Positions 12,988 to 26,584 of a stretch of DNA of 64,000 bases are shown one piece after another. The position numbers and the translations under genes were made by a program. The notes under the pieces are model-generated. The model ran no database searches, was not told the DNA's origin, and saw only the letters and a list, made by a program, of their open reading frames with translations. Every line of letters starts with the position of its first letter. The stretch's first letter is position 1. The stretch is from Cunninghamia lanceolata (taxonomy: Eukaryota > Streptophyta > Pinopsida > Cupressales > Cupressaceae): contig BSBN01000888.1 of assembly GCA_027924645.1 (NCBI GenBank), positions 14,763,001 through 14,827,000 of the forward strand. The letters are read 5' to 3'.

Positions 12988-15900
12988 TTCTTCCACTTGT
13001 TGTATACATTGCATAAGGGTCAATCAATGAAATTCATCATCATAGGCAAACATGAAATCACAGGAATCTCTAGAATGCTCTCGCGCTCCAACAAGATACC
13101 TGCAACAAAACCAAAGTGACCACCATCTCAAGTAAGAACTCCTCTCATCCTCCAACGTGCCACCTATGGAAGAAAAAGAACATGCCAAGTTGAAGATGCA
13201 CCAATCCAAAGAACATAAGCATCAAATCCAAGTGATAACAATAGGTTCCAAGTTGTTGTCAAAGGTAAAAAAACCCACATGACCGGAAATAGCACCCACA
13301 GCATATGATAATACATCCAATCATCCATACCTCATAGGTATTAACAACATCAATAAACTCATGCCAACAACATATCCAACCCATATATAACCACAATAAC
13401 AAGCTCCATGTATTAAACTTGTCAATGAAGAACACATACATCCAAGAACTCCCATTGCATGGGTAATGTCAAATCTGAAAATAGATCCAAGGCATACCAT
13501 GTCTATCAATCAACACTCAAACCAAGGTGTGGCTAATCAACAAGCCAATGTAGAACCAAGAACAATCACAATGATTCACACATGCATGATAAATCATTGC
13601 ATACTCTCTCACAACATGTCACCATAACTCTCCCAAGTCCAACCATATCAACATGATCCTCCAGGAAGTAGCCATAAGACAAAAGGAGAAAACTTGTAAA
13701 TCATATTGTCCTTCTACAAACACCTCAAAGTGCTAAGCTGTGTCAAGTATGATCTCCTCTACAACCCCAAATGAAAAGCCTCAACAACACCCAACCATTC
13801 AATTTCATAAGATCAAATGAGCATATATAACATGTAACCAACATGGATGTAAGCCTCTCTAATCAAGGTAGATCAAACTCATAACCATTCCATAAACATC
13901 AATAAGCCCAATCACATCTCCTAAACTCCTCATAATGAAAATCATAATTTAAACCATACAAACAAGGATATAACCATGCTAACATCCCTCAAATGAACCC
14001 TCCAGAACCAATAATTATAGCTCAAGATCTATATCTATGAGAAGATGAAACATAAACTAAAATGCATCTAAAAGGATGGGCAATACCTCATAGATGATAA
14101 ACTGCTGAGTAGACCAAGAGTGGGGAATGAGAATTATCCTCCAAGATACACCAAACCACAAAGACTCTCCAAGAACAATCTCCTCTAGGTCCATATCCAG
14201 GTGTAAGACTCCTCGGTCTATCTGCTGAAACCTCCAAAGAGTAACCATCTCAACAAGTGTCTCTAATCATAAGATAACTTCAGCCTCACCTAAGTCTCCA
14301 AGTATCCAAAAGTACCTCCATGATCAATCCATGTTGAAACTTCAAATGCAACACTGCACTATAATGAAGCTGTAAAACAAATAACCAAAGTACTCAATAC
14401 CAAGAGAACCAACAAGATCATAGTCAATGCTCCTACTACACAACTGCATAATCAAGAAGCCCATCATGACATCATGATCTAACCATCTCCTCATAAGAAG
14501 ATCACATACAACAAAGCATACAATGATGCATATATCTTGTCTCAAGAGAACCTGTATCATGCCAAAACTCTAAGCTAGCATCAAGAGTAAACTATGACAT
14601 AATAACATCTCTAAATCAATGATAAACATGTCAAACTGACAAATCCTAACCCGACACCTCAACCAAAGACTCAAAGGAGTCCTCCATGGTAAATCAAGAT
14701 GTCAACATCTCCAATCATATGAAGATAACCATCTACTATCAACAGATGATAATGTCAAAGAACTCTCACAACCAAGAGCTCCTCCATGACACTAACATCC
14801 ACTACAGAAGATCATCCATCATGTATGATAAATCCAACATGCTGCCAAAGCTCCCATTAAAACTGTGATATCGAGGTATCCATGACAACAAAGTAACCAT
14901 CTCCTAAATGAAGATTATCCATGGCTCCAAACCAATAAAGGAATCCCACTGTAACATCAACAGCTCTCAAAAGGTCTAGTGAACCAAAATCTCTAAACAA
15001 GAAGATAAAATTATCACTGTCAAAAGCTAACATAGAATCATGTATCCAAGCTCTCCATGACATCATGATAAACATGCTACAAGTCCCAACAACTGACTAT
15101 CCAGGCACTCTAATCATCCATCATCTTATCCCAAAGTAATCATACCAATGCACAAATGACCATAGACAAGGCCAACTGACAAAGTCTACATAAACATTGA
15201 ATCAATCTGGTGGATATAGACAGTCCACATCTGAGTCATCCGACTATAGCAAAATAGGTGATAATCCTACAAAACTACATAACTCGTAGATCCAAAACAA
15301 ATGGCACATGCAAACTCATCATCACACTAGTAAACTGTAAACTGAGATATCAAAGAAGATAACTTGTAGACTCCAAGACTCAAACACCAAATCAACTCTA
15401 GATTCAATTTGCCAACAAGTCCACAAATGAGTAACCATAGTCAAGGAACTAATCAAGCATCTAGGAGATAAGAACAATCGCCTAAAACAACACCACAACA
15501 CCACCTGTAATCATGAATCGAACATCATAGCCCATACCTATCAATCGCATACATGATCATGTCATGCCAATACAAAAGTGTGTCTGCATATCCATGGCAC
15601 CATAATCGTCATCATCGATGTACCTATACTCAACTCCCACTAAAACTAGACTCCAAGTCTCACATGAGTATCAACCATGTCCTCAAACTAGAAGACAACC
15701 TGTACATGTCTCCATCAAAGTCCAAACTCTAAAAACACCTGTAAACCTGTATCAAGAAGTACCAAATCTAAAAATCTTCTATATCATGTTGATGGTCTCA
15801 TAACAACATGCATTCCCACAAGTTTGTGCCAAAAAAATCAATCCGAATGCACTCATAAACGCACTTTGAATCTTAGGCTCCTACAAGTATAACACTCTCT

Positions 15901-17236
15901 CTGCACACCAAACTAAAAATCTACATGATCCAAACTGTAGTACACTACAAGAGCTCTCCAACGCCTATCCAAAATCAAAAATCTAATTCCGTATGCAAAA
16001 GTTATGAGCATAAAACTATACTAGAGCAAAGTGGGCTTCAGGCACCAAATTCTGACACAAATAGCAAAATCTGGTCATGAAACCTATACCACTATGTAGT
16101 TCTTAGAGAGAGCTTTACGGTGCCTATAAGAAGTCAAAAAAATGATATTGTATGTGAAAGCTATGCCCCCTAGAAGAAAAGGCACTCCAAGGGCTAAAAG
16201 TGGACCCCTGGTGGGCCTTGGTACCTTGCTGATGTGGCATGACATCATCACTGACGCCATCATGCTGATAGGGAAAAAAATTGATGATGTGGCATTTGAC
16301 TGGTTGACATTATTATCTTTGACAGTGTAGGTGGATTTCAAATGTTTTCCAATTTTGTTTTGAGGTTTTCACAGACTCTAAATTGCTCATAGGAGGTTTT
16401 AATTTTTATATAAGTTTGAAATTAATCGTTGTCAAAATTCTTTCCCACTACTGATTTCAAAAAATAAAAAAGGTTTAATAAAAAAAAGTTTAAAGCCCCA
16501 AAGGGCACCGGCGGCCAAACCCTACCGGCTGACCATGGGAAAAGGGGGGACCGACGGGGCTGACCAATGTACGCTGGCGATACCCCATCGGTACCCTTCT
16601 GTAGCAACAGCGTAAGGGGGGTTGGGGGGGGGTGTATGGGGATACCCGCCCCCCTGCAAATTTATTTATTTTTTTTAATCTTTTCAATATCTTAAAATTT
16701 TTTAAAACACCATTCTATAGTTTTTTTTTTAATCCAAAACTATAGATGAAATTTATTGTGCAGGGAATATATATATATATTTTATTCACTGAGCATACCT
16801 TCGATTGCGATGGTCGTATAGCCATACTGTCGAACCAGGGGAGCCAAAAAAATTTGCTTTTTCTTCTTGTAGTCGAATATAGGCAAATTTTATATGAATC
16901 TTCATCTCTTAGGCCTCCTGGACTCAATGGCGAGGTCTGTTTTGTCCCAAGAGGTCATCTGTGAAATTTTCTCCTCAAAACCCTCATGAAGACACACTAG
17001 AAAAAACCCTCTTCAGCCATGATTTTTTTAATCACCAGATTTGCAACATGCACAACAAATCTCCAATACCTAGAACCCCCAATCTGTAATACTACTTGCA
17101 CAAAACCTTGTAATGCCTTCAATCCTTCCATGCATTGCCATGGCTTCCATTTTGCACCTGATCTACACACACAAGGGTTATACACATCCAGGGAGCTCAC
17201 ACCTCCTTCAACCATAAACATGGCTTTGATACCAAT
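12988..17236 (-). other. Non-coding interior of LARD-like element
   Basis: 4.25 kb with only short random frames on either strand. The plus strand is rich in CATGATAACC- and CAACTCC-like words but shows no clear tandem period. Near the 5' end of the element, about 16490-16660, there is a GC-rich block with long runs of G (plus strand), unlike its surroundings. This is a possible structured leader. Confidence 0.7.
17221..17234 (-). promoter_or_regulatory. Primer-binding site of LARD-like element
   Basis: The minus strand reads TGGTATCAAAGCCA beside the 5' LTR, an initiator tRNA-Met-type site with one change from TGGTATCAGAGC. Confidence 0.82.
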
Positions 17237-17940
17237 TGTTAGGAGTTTACAGGTCTATTTATACCAATTCCACATAACCCAATAGGAGAAACAAGATTCA
17301 GAAACAACCATAATACAAAGATCAAATGAACAAGCAACAAGGAAACATAAGATATACCATGGGAAAAACCTTTGCAGGGAAAAACCCAGCCTCCAAAAGC
17401 ATCCATGCTCAAATGTATTATTCAGCAATGAAACATTACAATACAATATCTTAGCCTACATGAATACCTCTGAACCATCAAGCACCTCCAATGCAGCCTC
17501 CATGTGTACAAGCATGAATCCACACATCATCTACCATGCTTCACAATCTACACTTACAGGAGAGAGCTCAATACAATGACAACCTCTCATAAAACCCCCA
17601 TTCACCTACAATAAATAATCTAGCCAACCTCACATAATAACCTTGTCCTTGCTTTTATAATTTAAGTTCACACATTACATTGAGAAAACCATGTGCCCCA
17701 AAACCATGGGTTACACAAAACCACTTCACCCCACATTTGACAATTGGTACTGATTTTTCCCAATTAATCAAATAATACAAATAATATCCTAATGTTACAA
17801 TACAACATAAAGTGGACCCAAATAATTACCTAGTGTGATTAACCACACCACCTAGGTGCATCACAACTAAATAATTATTTAATTACAACATTATAAAATA
17901 TATCAAATTATGCAATGGTGTACAACACCATATCCCAACA
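17237..17940 (-). repeat. 5' LTR of LARD-like element
   Basis: 704 bp, the partner of 12284-12987, ending immediately before the right copy of CCAAG (17941-17945). Confidence 0.92.
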
Positions 17941-17945
17941 CCAAG

Positions 17946-18720
17946 TTGGCCAAGACTGGTGTTAACATTAAGTCTTCTAAGAATAGTCTTCATCTACGAT
18001 CCAAATTTCTCTTTGTAGACCAATCCAAAGGTAGGAATGGGATTAGGAGACATCCATAAGCACATTGTAATCATCTGGAACAATTGCACAATCTCTAACC
18101 ACTCTGTCACGAAGATTCTTCAAACTGGAGCACATAAACAACACTGTCAGCTATTGTCATAGAGAAAAGATAGCTTGCGGACCACCAAATCATGAACCAT
18201 TGGAGTTGAAGGTACTTATCATCATTTTAGAGTTAAATCATGAAGCACAAATCATAATACTTCAATGCAAAAGAATGCAGAGAAAATTACATTCTCCTTG
18301 TCACCAATGAATGTACAGAAAAAAGTAGTTTTTACTCTGGTGAACATTACTCACTCAAATCTTCATACTGGAAGCTCAAACTTGGAACATAGCATCTTCA
18401 GACATGCCTCTAAACAACTTCCAATTTGCAGACAAAGATATTCATTCTACAAGAAATGTGGAGCAATCTTCTAGACTATTCTGTTGTAAACAAAGATACT
18501 CTTTTATATATTGTTTCCACTGGAGGAGCAAATTTTCTTAAAAGCACTTGGAAACTCAATATTAGGATTACTTACTCATTATCTCCAACACTTATATAAG
18601 TTAATGCAAAGCATCTAACTCATTACAATCAAGCATAAAAAAAAGAGCACAGTTGACACCATTAACAACACAGATATGTTGACATCAATGACAACACTAG
18701 TTAGTCACATACTTGCAATA
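17946..18720 (-). repeat. 5' LTR of outer copia, second part
   Basis: Aligns with about 1456-2220 of the 3' LTR. It ends CATACTTGCAATA where a related LTR has CATACTTGCAACA, so the terminal CA has become TA. GAGAT follows at 18721-18725. Confidence 0.92.
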
Positions 18721-18725
18721 GAGAT

Positions 18726-20966
18726 TACAAAGTAGGCAATTTTTGACCTTACATGTTCATGTCCTTATGGAGAATCATGATATAGGATATGAAAATTCAT
18801 AACAACCTTTGTTGTATTCTTCCTCAGAATAAGGGAACTACTGAACATCGCATAGAGAAAATCATAAACCTCTTTAAGGTGGCCCTCTAGGTTTTTGTTC
18901 GTTATTATGTGTTATATTCAAATGTCATAGCCACCCCTAGTATTTCAATTTCTTTTTAAAAGAGGATATTATGTTTTATTTCATAACTGGTGCATACTTT
19001 GAATACCATGTGCATGATATAGTATCAATAAATATTTTCCACTACAAGTAAGAATGTAAGTCTTAATACATTAGGTTACTTCTAGAGAAATATATGTATA
19101 GGTAAATTTAGCCTACATGGTTATGCTAGTTAACATACTTGTTTCTCTTACTAAATTACAATTATGATCAATTGAATGTGCTATGTTCAACATGGGGCCA
19201 ACAATGTGCATTAGAATTGAAAACAAATTACATCCAGTGAGATGCATATACTTTGAGTGAAAAATGATGTAAATGACCACAAGAATATAAACATACTAAA
19301 ATATTAATGCGCTTGATCAACCTTCCATAGTAATTATTGGTCAAGATTTCAAATAAATAGTAAAATAAATGGTTGTTACTATGTGAGTAGTTTTATCTAG
19401 GATTAATCACACCTAGTTGCTCTTGTTTTGTTGTAAGATTAATCACACCTTTGGTAAAATACTATAAATAATTTATGTCTAATTGTACTCAATCGTTACC
19501 AATTTCTCATTATTGGTGTCAATTTGCCATAGGTTTCCCTTCTTAGTGCAAGACTTTATTTTTATGGGGATAATCACATAAGGACTCTAGTTGGCCATTA
19601 TTAATAATAGCTAAGTTACTTTCTGTAGTACAAAATTTATTTGATTTGTGGCTAAATCACATGTAATTAATTTTATTGAACATTATAATGGAATTGATTG
19701 ACAACTAATATCCCTAATTTTCTTTAATTGATTTGGGATAGTTATGTTTCAAGGTTCCAATTAGAACTTATTTCACCCAATTGCACACTTGGTTGAATCT
19801 ATAGAGTAACTTGATCCACAATTTGTGTTATTTAGACTATCTACACCTTAAATTCTAGTTGGAGCATATTATACCCAATTGAATATTTAACTGGGTCAAT
19901 CTTATAACTAGATCAATCATGTGTGTAATTGAGACTATTGGTGCCATATGATTTGAATTAAATTTTATCATATCCAATTTCATATTTGATTGAACAAATC
20001 TAATAATTAGATTGATCATGTGTGTGATTGTAGCTAATTAAATGCCTTATAAAAAATTAAAGAAAATCATGTACAATAAAACATAATTTTAATTTTATAA
20101 TTAAATTTAATCTAAGAGTATAACATCAAATGTATATATATTAAAGGGTGAGTGAAATTTTATGCAAGTTGCCGATGTTAGAAACTTATTTATCTTACTG
20201 CATATGTGTTCCTTTTAGTAGACAAAATAGTCACATTATCACTTTTCTTATTAAATAAAAACATTTTTTATTCCCTTAGTGGCAGCACCATTCATGCCTA
20301 TTTTTACTACATAAAGTTTTAATTGAGCCCATTTTAATGGAGAAGGGTCCGCACACTAATTTTAAATCATTTAGGGATTTTTTCTATTTTCACACTAGAA
20401 TTGGTCAATCAAAACTACTTTTGATTTAGTTGTTATTCAATGGTTAAATTGAGTGAATTTTATCTCTTTTAAATTAAGTTGATTAATGTTATCAGGTTTA
20501 GGTTTTCATTTTAAATATAAGGAGAAAGTCAAACACCCAAAAAAAAAAAAAAAAAAACTACAAAACCAAAGCAATGAATTCAAAGTTTGTTATCATTGTT
20601 GTAATGACATTGTAGAAACCTATTAGCATTTTAGAATTTCAATAAAATTACATTAAAAGCATTTAAGAAGCCATAAGAAAAGTCCCATTGATAATTAAAA
20701 CAAATATACACTAATGAAAACGGGATGATTTTTTATTGAGGCTGGCAAGGGATCCAATAACAATGATTCACTCAATGTAGAGATAACATGATTCACACAA
20801 GCCAAATCCTTCAACGATACAAATATAATCTTAAAAGTTCAACAATAAATTCAGGGATACAATCGAAAATCTTTTCCACACCTTCTATACCTTAAAGGGT
20901 CCTACACAAGCTAGCTAATTAAACAACTTAACAAGTACAGTCTATTGTGCATAAATTACATGCAAT
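18726..20966. other. AT-rich stretch without a recognised gene
   Basis: No frame of useful length or domain on either strand. It contains a degenerate repeat at about 19768-20045 and a pure A run near 20537-20556. It may hold the downstream region of the GST pseudogene on its right. Confidence 0.6.
19768..20045. repeat. Three degenerate ~100-bp tandem repeats
   Basis: Three successive segments beginning near 19768, 19868 and 19965 share the order CCCAATT, a TTGG/TTGA-TTGAA-like block, then TAGATYRATCATGTGTG(T/A)GATTG or a diverged form. The second and third share ATCATGTGTGT closely. No coding sense is apparent. Confidence 0.5.
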
Positions 20967-21739
<773 letters not shown>

Positions 21740-21815
21740 GTCAAATCACAGACAGAAAACAGGGTTCAGACAAGAGTAATACTTTCTTGGTCTTAATCTT
21801 TTGGCCTGGGAGTGT

Positions 21816-21832
21816 AATATATATATATATAA
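21816..21832 (-). promoter_or_regulatory. TATA-like element upstream of GST pseudogene
   Basis: An (AT)n run reading TTATATATATATATATT on the minus strand ends about 77 bases before the ATG at 21739, a plausible core promoter distance. A simple AT microsatellite is an equally valid description. Confidence 0.45.
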
Positions 21833-21839
21833 GAAAAAC

Positions 21840-24640
21840 AATGTCGGCAACGTTGAGCGCCCTCAATGCTGGTCTCGAGTCTCTATTGGAGGTAGGCCCC
21901 TGCGTAAAATGATCCAGCTAGTCACTGCTTAGCGTTATGCTGACGTCCGCCCTTGCGTCACAACGTGCATGTGAAGGAGAAGTATTTGACCAGGCCATCA
22001 ATTGAGGCATATATTCAATGCGAAGTGTGCGGGCCACGAAAACCCACACACAAGGCTTAAATTTGATGGCTGTATGGCTGTATTTAGGCATTTTTACCGG
22101 AAAATACAATCTAACATTTTAAAAAGGATTAGATCACATGAAAGGAGAGATTTTAGACAAACTGTCAAAATTTATATAGAATTGTGATTATATATATTTG
22201 GTTTATATATAATTTTACTTATACTAAGATATGTCGTAATATTTTAAGGGCACCTTTGAATGAATAACTGTTATTAAAAAATTGCTTGATACATGAGTCG
22301 ATTGTCAAATTTAAGCCCCATGCGTAGTTCAACTGTTATACAATGCAATTACATATTGTTAACAATTCAATTATTCGTGAAGTATTATAAGTTGAAATTA
22401 TTCCAAGTTTCCATCGGACTATCAATTTCACTTTATGCTTTTATCTACATTATGTTGAAGCTATATATTGTTAGTAGTGAATTTACATATATTTGTTGTG
22501 TTGTGGGTTTTTGTTGGTGGTTTGATTATTGAGAAGGAAAATATAGTTTTCTTAAATGGTAATTTAGGCTAATCTAATTAAATGTATACAAATAAGCACA
22601 AAAGAGTTTGGTAAATGAATGATTGATTTATCATTAATCAATTGAAAACTGTAGAAGTTATTTAGAAAATGGCAATCAGTAGAATATGATGACTTATGTT
22701 GATAACTAAAGAATGATTTCAAATATGTCACAATGTTGAATTATGTGCGCCTTAGGAGCAACAAATAGTTGTGACAATCAAGTATGGATTGGAATCAAAT
22801 ATTCTTTCCTACTCTAGTCTAGGCCAACTTCATCAATCATGTACAGATCTAAGACTGTGAAATATAGTTGCATTGATAAACTTGACCTTTGATGTGTTAT
22901 GGCTTCTATCATTTATGCAATCAGATCTAGATGATAGCTTGATCTCTTTATGGAAACCATAGACGAGAGGTATTGATGAATACCTTTGCTAGGTTATTTT
23001 GCAACCGAGTCATGAGGGCACTTCCCCTTAATCAACCCCTTTGTAGAAAACAAGATTAAAGACAACATACTTGAGCCCTATAATGTAGATTCTTTACTTC
23101 TTCTAACTACCAATATCAAATGTGTCACTATTGATTATTCTTCTAGAATGAAAATGTTAGCATGATACAGGGCATGGATCAGTAGATTCTTTACTTCTTT
23201 TAACATTCCAAGTGATCCAAAGGTTGACACCTATAGGACACTCATCTACATGCATGTGCCACATCATGGGGCACTTGTCAATACACATGCAAGGTGGATT
23301 GCCTCATCCATGCATATATAAGAAGGCATTCTTATGTAAATTATCAAGTGAGATTAATATATGTTTATATGCTCAAATTAGGTTCATCAATATCATTGAT
23401 TTCTTATCTCTATTTGTCGATATCCATATTGTGAGAGTGAATATCAAGTGTTGCAGATGTTTGAAATGAAAAGCAACAACTACCCAAATGGAAATCTGAT
23501 TACACTATGTTTATATTCTTAAAGCAGTGTAATATTAATGGAGATTGCAATAGAAATAAAACCCACTACATAGAAATAACATGCATGAAGAACTAAACAC
23601 ATAACACATTATGCAACATGCAGAAAACCCATTCGGCTAAAAAACTCCACCATGAAAAGAGGCTTCAAGTTGTATTATCTTCAAATATGAGATTACAATA
23701 CATGCACTTTCTCTGACGAGCATTCAAGGCCTTCATTGTGTTTCAGAGAAGAATTGTGTTGTTATTGTGTTTGTTGCAGATTTGGCTTCATAAATCCATC
23801 TCCTCATGATTTGAAGGATCTCCATCTCTGTGAGGGCTTCACCTCTAAGGTGACATCAATTTGTATTTCAATCATTTCATTTCATCATTGGATTTGGCCG
23901 CTGTCCTCTTTGGGCATGCACTCTCTCTAGAAAAGTTGCTTGGAAGATTTGAGTGTCCTTCCAGGGCTTGACTAAGGCAAGCTCCTAGACACCACAACCC
24001 CCAACCCTCTTCTTCATGTGTGCAGGTTATGGGTGCAAGAGTTGGAAAATTACAAGTGCAGAGAAGCAGTTTGAAGGATAAGGTTTCAGGATCTAGAAGA
24101 ATCTTGCGAGTATTCCTCCCTTTTAGACTAGGGCATCCACCTTATAGTCCTCTTGACAAGTTTATCTCTAGATTAAGGATTAGGATATTATCTGCTACAC
24201 TTCTCTATTCAGAATCTCCAGAAATTTCACCTTCCTAGACTTGGGCGACCGCCCCATTGTCGTCTAGGGTTTCACTTTTGGAAACTCGGGTTCTGGTATG
24301 TTTCCAATCCTTCCTGAGTACTTTCCTACTTGGTTTATTGTAGCATTATGTTTGTTTATAGCTAATTGCTTTAGAATTAGGGTTTGAGGCCTAATTGACC
24401 TATGGTTTGATAAATCTCTCAACCTAATATATTCTTTCCATAGAAATCCTGAGCACAAAATCAGCAGTTGAGTCCTCATCCATCTTGTAGTGACTTGGCT
24501 CAATTTTGTCCTTGAATGTTATTATGAAAGGAGGGTTTGATTTGATACATTTTAACATCATTCCATCCTTTTTCCTTTACATATATATAACATTGACATT
24601 CCTACATGTTCCACATATGAAATTCTTTGTTATATATCCG
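21840..24640. other. No gene recognised
   Basis: Mostly AT-rich sequence with short frames only. 23523-23700 holds words seen in plant retrotransposon LTRs (GAAAACCC...CACCATG), and 23930-24300 is less AT-rich and could be old element sequence, but I found no paired repeat or domain to support a call. Confidence 0.5.
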
Positions 24641-24666
24641 ACTTTGATAGGTTTGTAACTCTCATG

Positions 24667-25454
24667 GGAATATATCCTTTGATATTAGAAGATCTCACTA
24701 AATTCATAGATAATAATGAAGGAAGTGATGATGATGACGATCCTCCTTTCCCTCCTATTACACATAATGATAATCCCATGGATCTATTCTCTAATACATG
24801 CGATGGTGATAGATACTTTTGTCTTTTTCACCCCATGATTTAGATTCCTCTCCCGAAGTTGTTCCCACTAAGGAAGACATTTTGGCGCAAGAGGATGAAA
24901 TCATTAATACATCTCTTAACATCATTCCACCACCTATTCATTCCAATGCTCTCCCTTTGAGGGATGAGACATTAGTGAATGAAGAACCCCCTCTAACGAA
25001 GAACACTCCATGTATAGATAATGAGCATTCATCTAACAATATTAAACCTTCTACAATGCATGACGCTTCTATGGATCATCCTCTTGATCTCTCTCCTTTG
25101 GATGAATATTCATGTACCTTGGATATCACTAAAGAAGTGAAAACCCTTGATCTTTCTCCTTTAGATGAATATTCATGTACCTTGGATATTACTAAGGAAG
25201 CAAAGACCTCTGATCTCCCTCCTTTAGTTGAATATTCAAGTACATTGGATATCACTAAAGAAGTGAAGACCCTTGATTTTCCACCTTTGGTTGAATGTAT
25301 AAACGCCTTGGGAATCTCTATAAATGTAAAGACAATAAATTGTTCACCTTTGGTCGTATGTTCAACTCCCTTGGACATCACTAAAGCTAAGATAATCAAC
25401 AATTCTAATAACATGGTCAGTGCAAGATCATGGGGGTCCAAACTAGGACCCTAA
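24667..25454 (+). pseudogene. Decayed acidic ORF with five 21-residue repeats, family unknown
   Basis: A first segment (24667 to about 24830) has a readable frame with an acidic run, EGSDDDDDPPFPP. A one-base frame change near 24830 leads into an open frame to the stop at 25453-25454. The second part contains five successive 21-residue units (25083-25397) built around DLSPLDEYSCTLDITKEVKT, degrading toward the C-terminus. No catalytic motif, signal peptide or membrane segment is visible. Low-complexity, acidic and repeat-built, it resembles Gag-proximal or spacer proteins of some plant retroelements, but no LTR or pol was found nearby. I do not recognise the family. Confidence 0.55.
25083..25397 (+). 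repeat. Five tandem 63-bp in-frame repeats
   Basis: Units start at 25083, 25146, 25209, 25272 and 25335, exactly 63 bp apart, each giving 21 residues. The first two are nearly identical; the fourth and fifth are strongly diverged. The constant period with no length change suggests selection for frame at the time of expansion. Confidence 0.88.
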
Positions 25455-26400
25455 GTGGCAATGAAAATTTAGAAAAATAGAGTTAGGCAACTTGACATAA
25501 AATATTGAATAGGTTATTGACATAATTTGGAAAATATGTAACAACATAATTTGTAGCAAATTGAATGTAGTTTCTAGGCTACTAGTCCTTTTTTAGAAAA
25601 AAGTAAATCTATTTTGCAAAAATTTGAAATATGCAATAGTACTCAATTTTTCAGAAAAAGGTAAAGACAAGGTGTATGTCTGACCAACCTAAGTACAAGA
25701 AAAAAATAATATTTTCTCTAAAATTTTCAATATAAGTAGAGGATACATGCCCAGATGTGCCACATTTTTTTTGTAATTTTTTTTGCAAGTAAATAATTAG
25801 TTATGTTTTTTTGTAGAACATTTAAAAATTATTAAAACATGTTTGTCTGACCACCGTAACTTGGTCAAAAATTTATGAATTTTTTTTTTCCAATAGTATG
25901 TGGAACATAGAATGTGACGCATCTTTTAGATTCAAAAACTGTCAAATAGTTTGAAAATTATAGAAGTTTTTCAATCATCCTATCAATGAGGACTTTAGTC
26001 ATAATGTATGTAGAAAATCAATAATAATTATCTATTAAATTAAAAATAAGGCATATCTTGTATTGGTGGAAAGCTGACAAAATTTTCAATAAACCCTTTT
26101 CGTTTCATCAAATTTAGATAAAAAAGAGTCGTCAGCCACAAGGGTGAACTTTGGAAAAGTAAGGAAATTTTGTAAACACATTTTTTCAGTTGACTTTCTA
26201 GGTATGGCAATCCCGAACCAAATCCTGAGCCAAATCCCGAGCCTACTGATTTTGTCAAAAAAATAGATATCCGTTTGTAACGAATATTCATTACCTGTAT
26301 TATTTATAATACATAATATATATAATATGTTAATATATACTAATATTCTAACATATTATATACTATATATATTATATATTATGTATTATATAATATATAA
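25455..26400. other. No gene recognised; AT-rich tract at the right end
   Basis: No supported coding region. 26290-26400 is almost pure A/T with many TATATAAT words. A short minus-strand frame with SGFGSGFGSG (about 26190-26240) reflects a small tandem repeat and has no other support. Confidence 0.5.
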
Positions 26401-26510
26401 TACCTCTGAGAGAGAGAGAGGGAGAGAGGCAGTGGGAGAGACCAGAGAGAGACCAAAGAGAGACATAGAGAGAGAGAGAGAGTTATCTAGTTAGGGTGGG
26501 AGGGAGAGAC

Positions 26511-26575
<65 letters not shown>
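26401..26575. repeat. GA-rich microsatellite
   Basis: Imperfect GAGA with GGGAGA and GACC interruptions, ending in a pure (GA)n run from about 26513 to 26575. A matching longer (GA)n tract lies at 42502-42599. Confidence 0.95.
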
Positions 26576-26577
<2 letters not shown>

Positions 26578-26584
26578 GTTCTAT

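Larger units (their letters stand above)
12284..17940 (-). mobile_element. Non-autonomous LTR element without coding capacity (LARD-like), nested in copia LTR
   Basis: Flanked by the perfect 5-bp duplication CCAAG. It has two 704-bp LTRs, 12284-12987 and 17237-17940, both starting TGTTAG and ending CCCAACA. A primer site (TGGTATCAAAGCCA on the minus strand, 17221-17234) adjoins the right LTR, and a short purine tract (minus strand, AAGTGGAAGAA) precedes the left one, so it reads right to left. The 4.25-kb interior shows no Gag, protease, RT or integrase motif in any frame. This matches the large retrotransposon derivative (LARD) class, mobilised by enzymes of another element. A fully decayed autonomous element is the alternative. 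Confidence 0.88.
724..18720 (-). mobile_element. Outer Ty1/copia LTR retrotransposon, interrupted by two other elements
   Basis: The element runs right to left. Two long terminal repeats, 724-2220 and 11519-18720, align along their length. Identical 5-bp target duplications, GAGAT, lie at 719-723 and 18721-18725. A tRNA-iMet-type primer site abuts the right LTR and a polypurine tract abuts the left LTR, which fixes the minus orientation. Domain order is gag, protease, integrase, RT, RNase H, the copia order. Two later insertions split it: 2657-7505 in the RNase H gene and 12284-17940 in the 5' LTR. Without them the element is about 7.5 kb. The reading frame is broken many times, so it is dead. 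The lineage within copia was not determined. Confidence 0.93.

Noticed and set aside
16490..16660. Horizontally acquired GC-rich island
   Set aside because: It lies wholly inside the LARD-like element near its 5' leader and has no coding sequence; an element-specific leader is simpler.
26040..26291. Minus-strand frame with SGFGSGFGSG
   Set aside because: Comes from a small GAACC(A)/GAGCC tandem repeat; no supporting structure around it.
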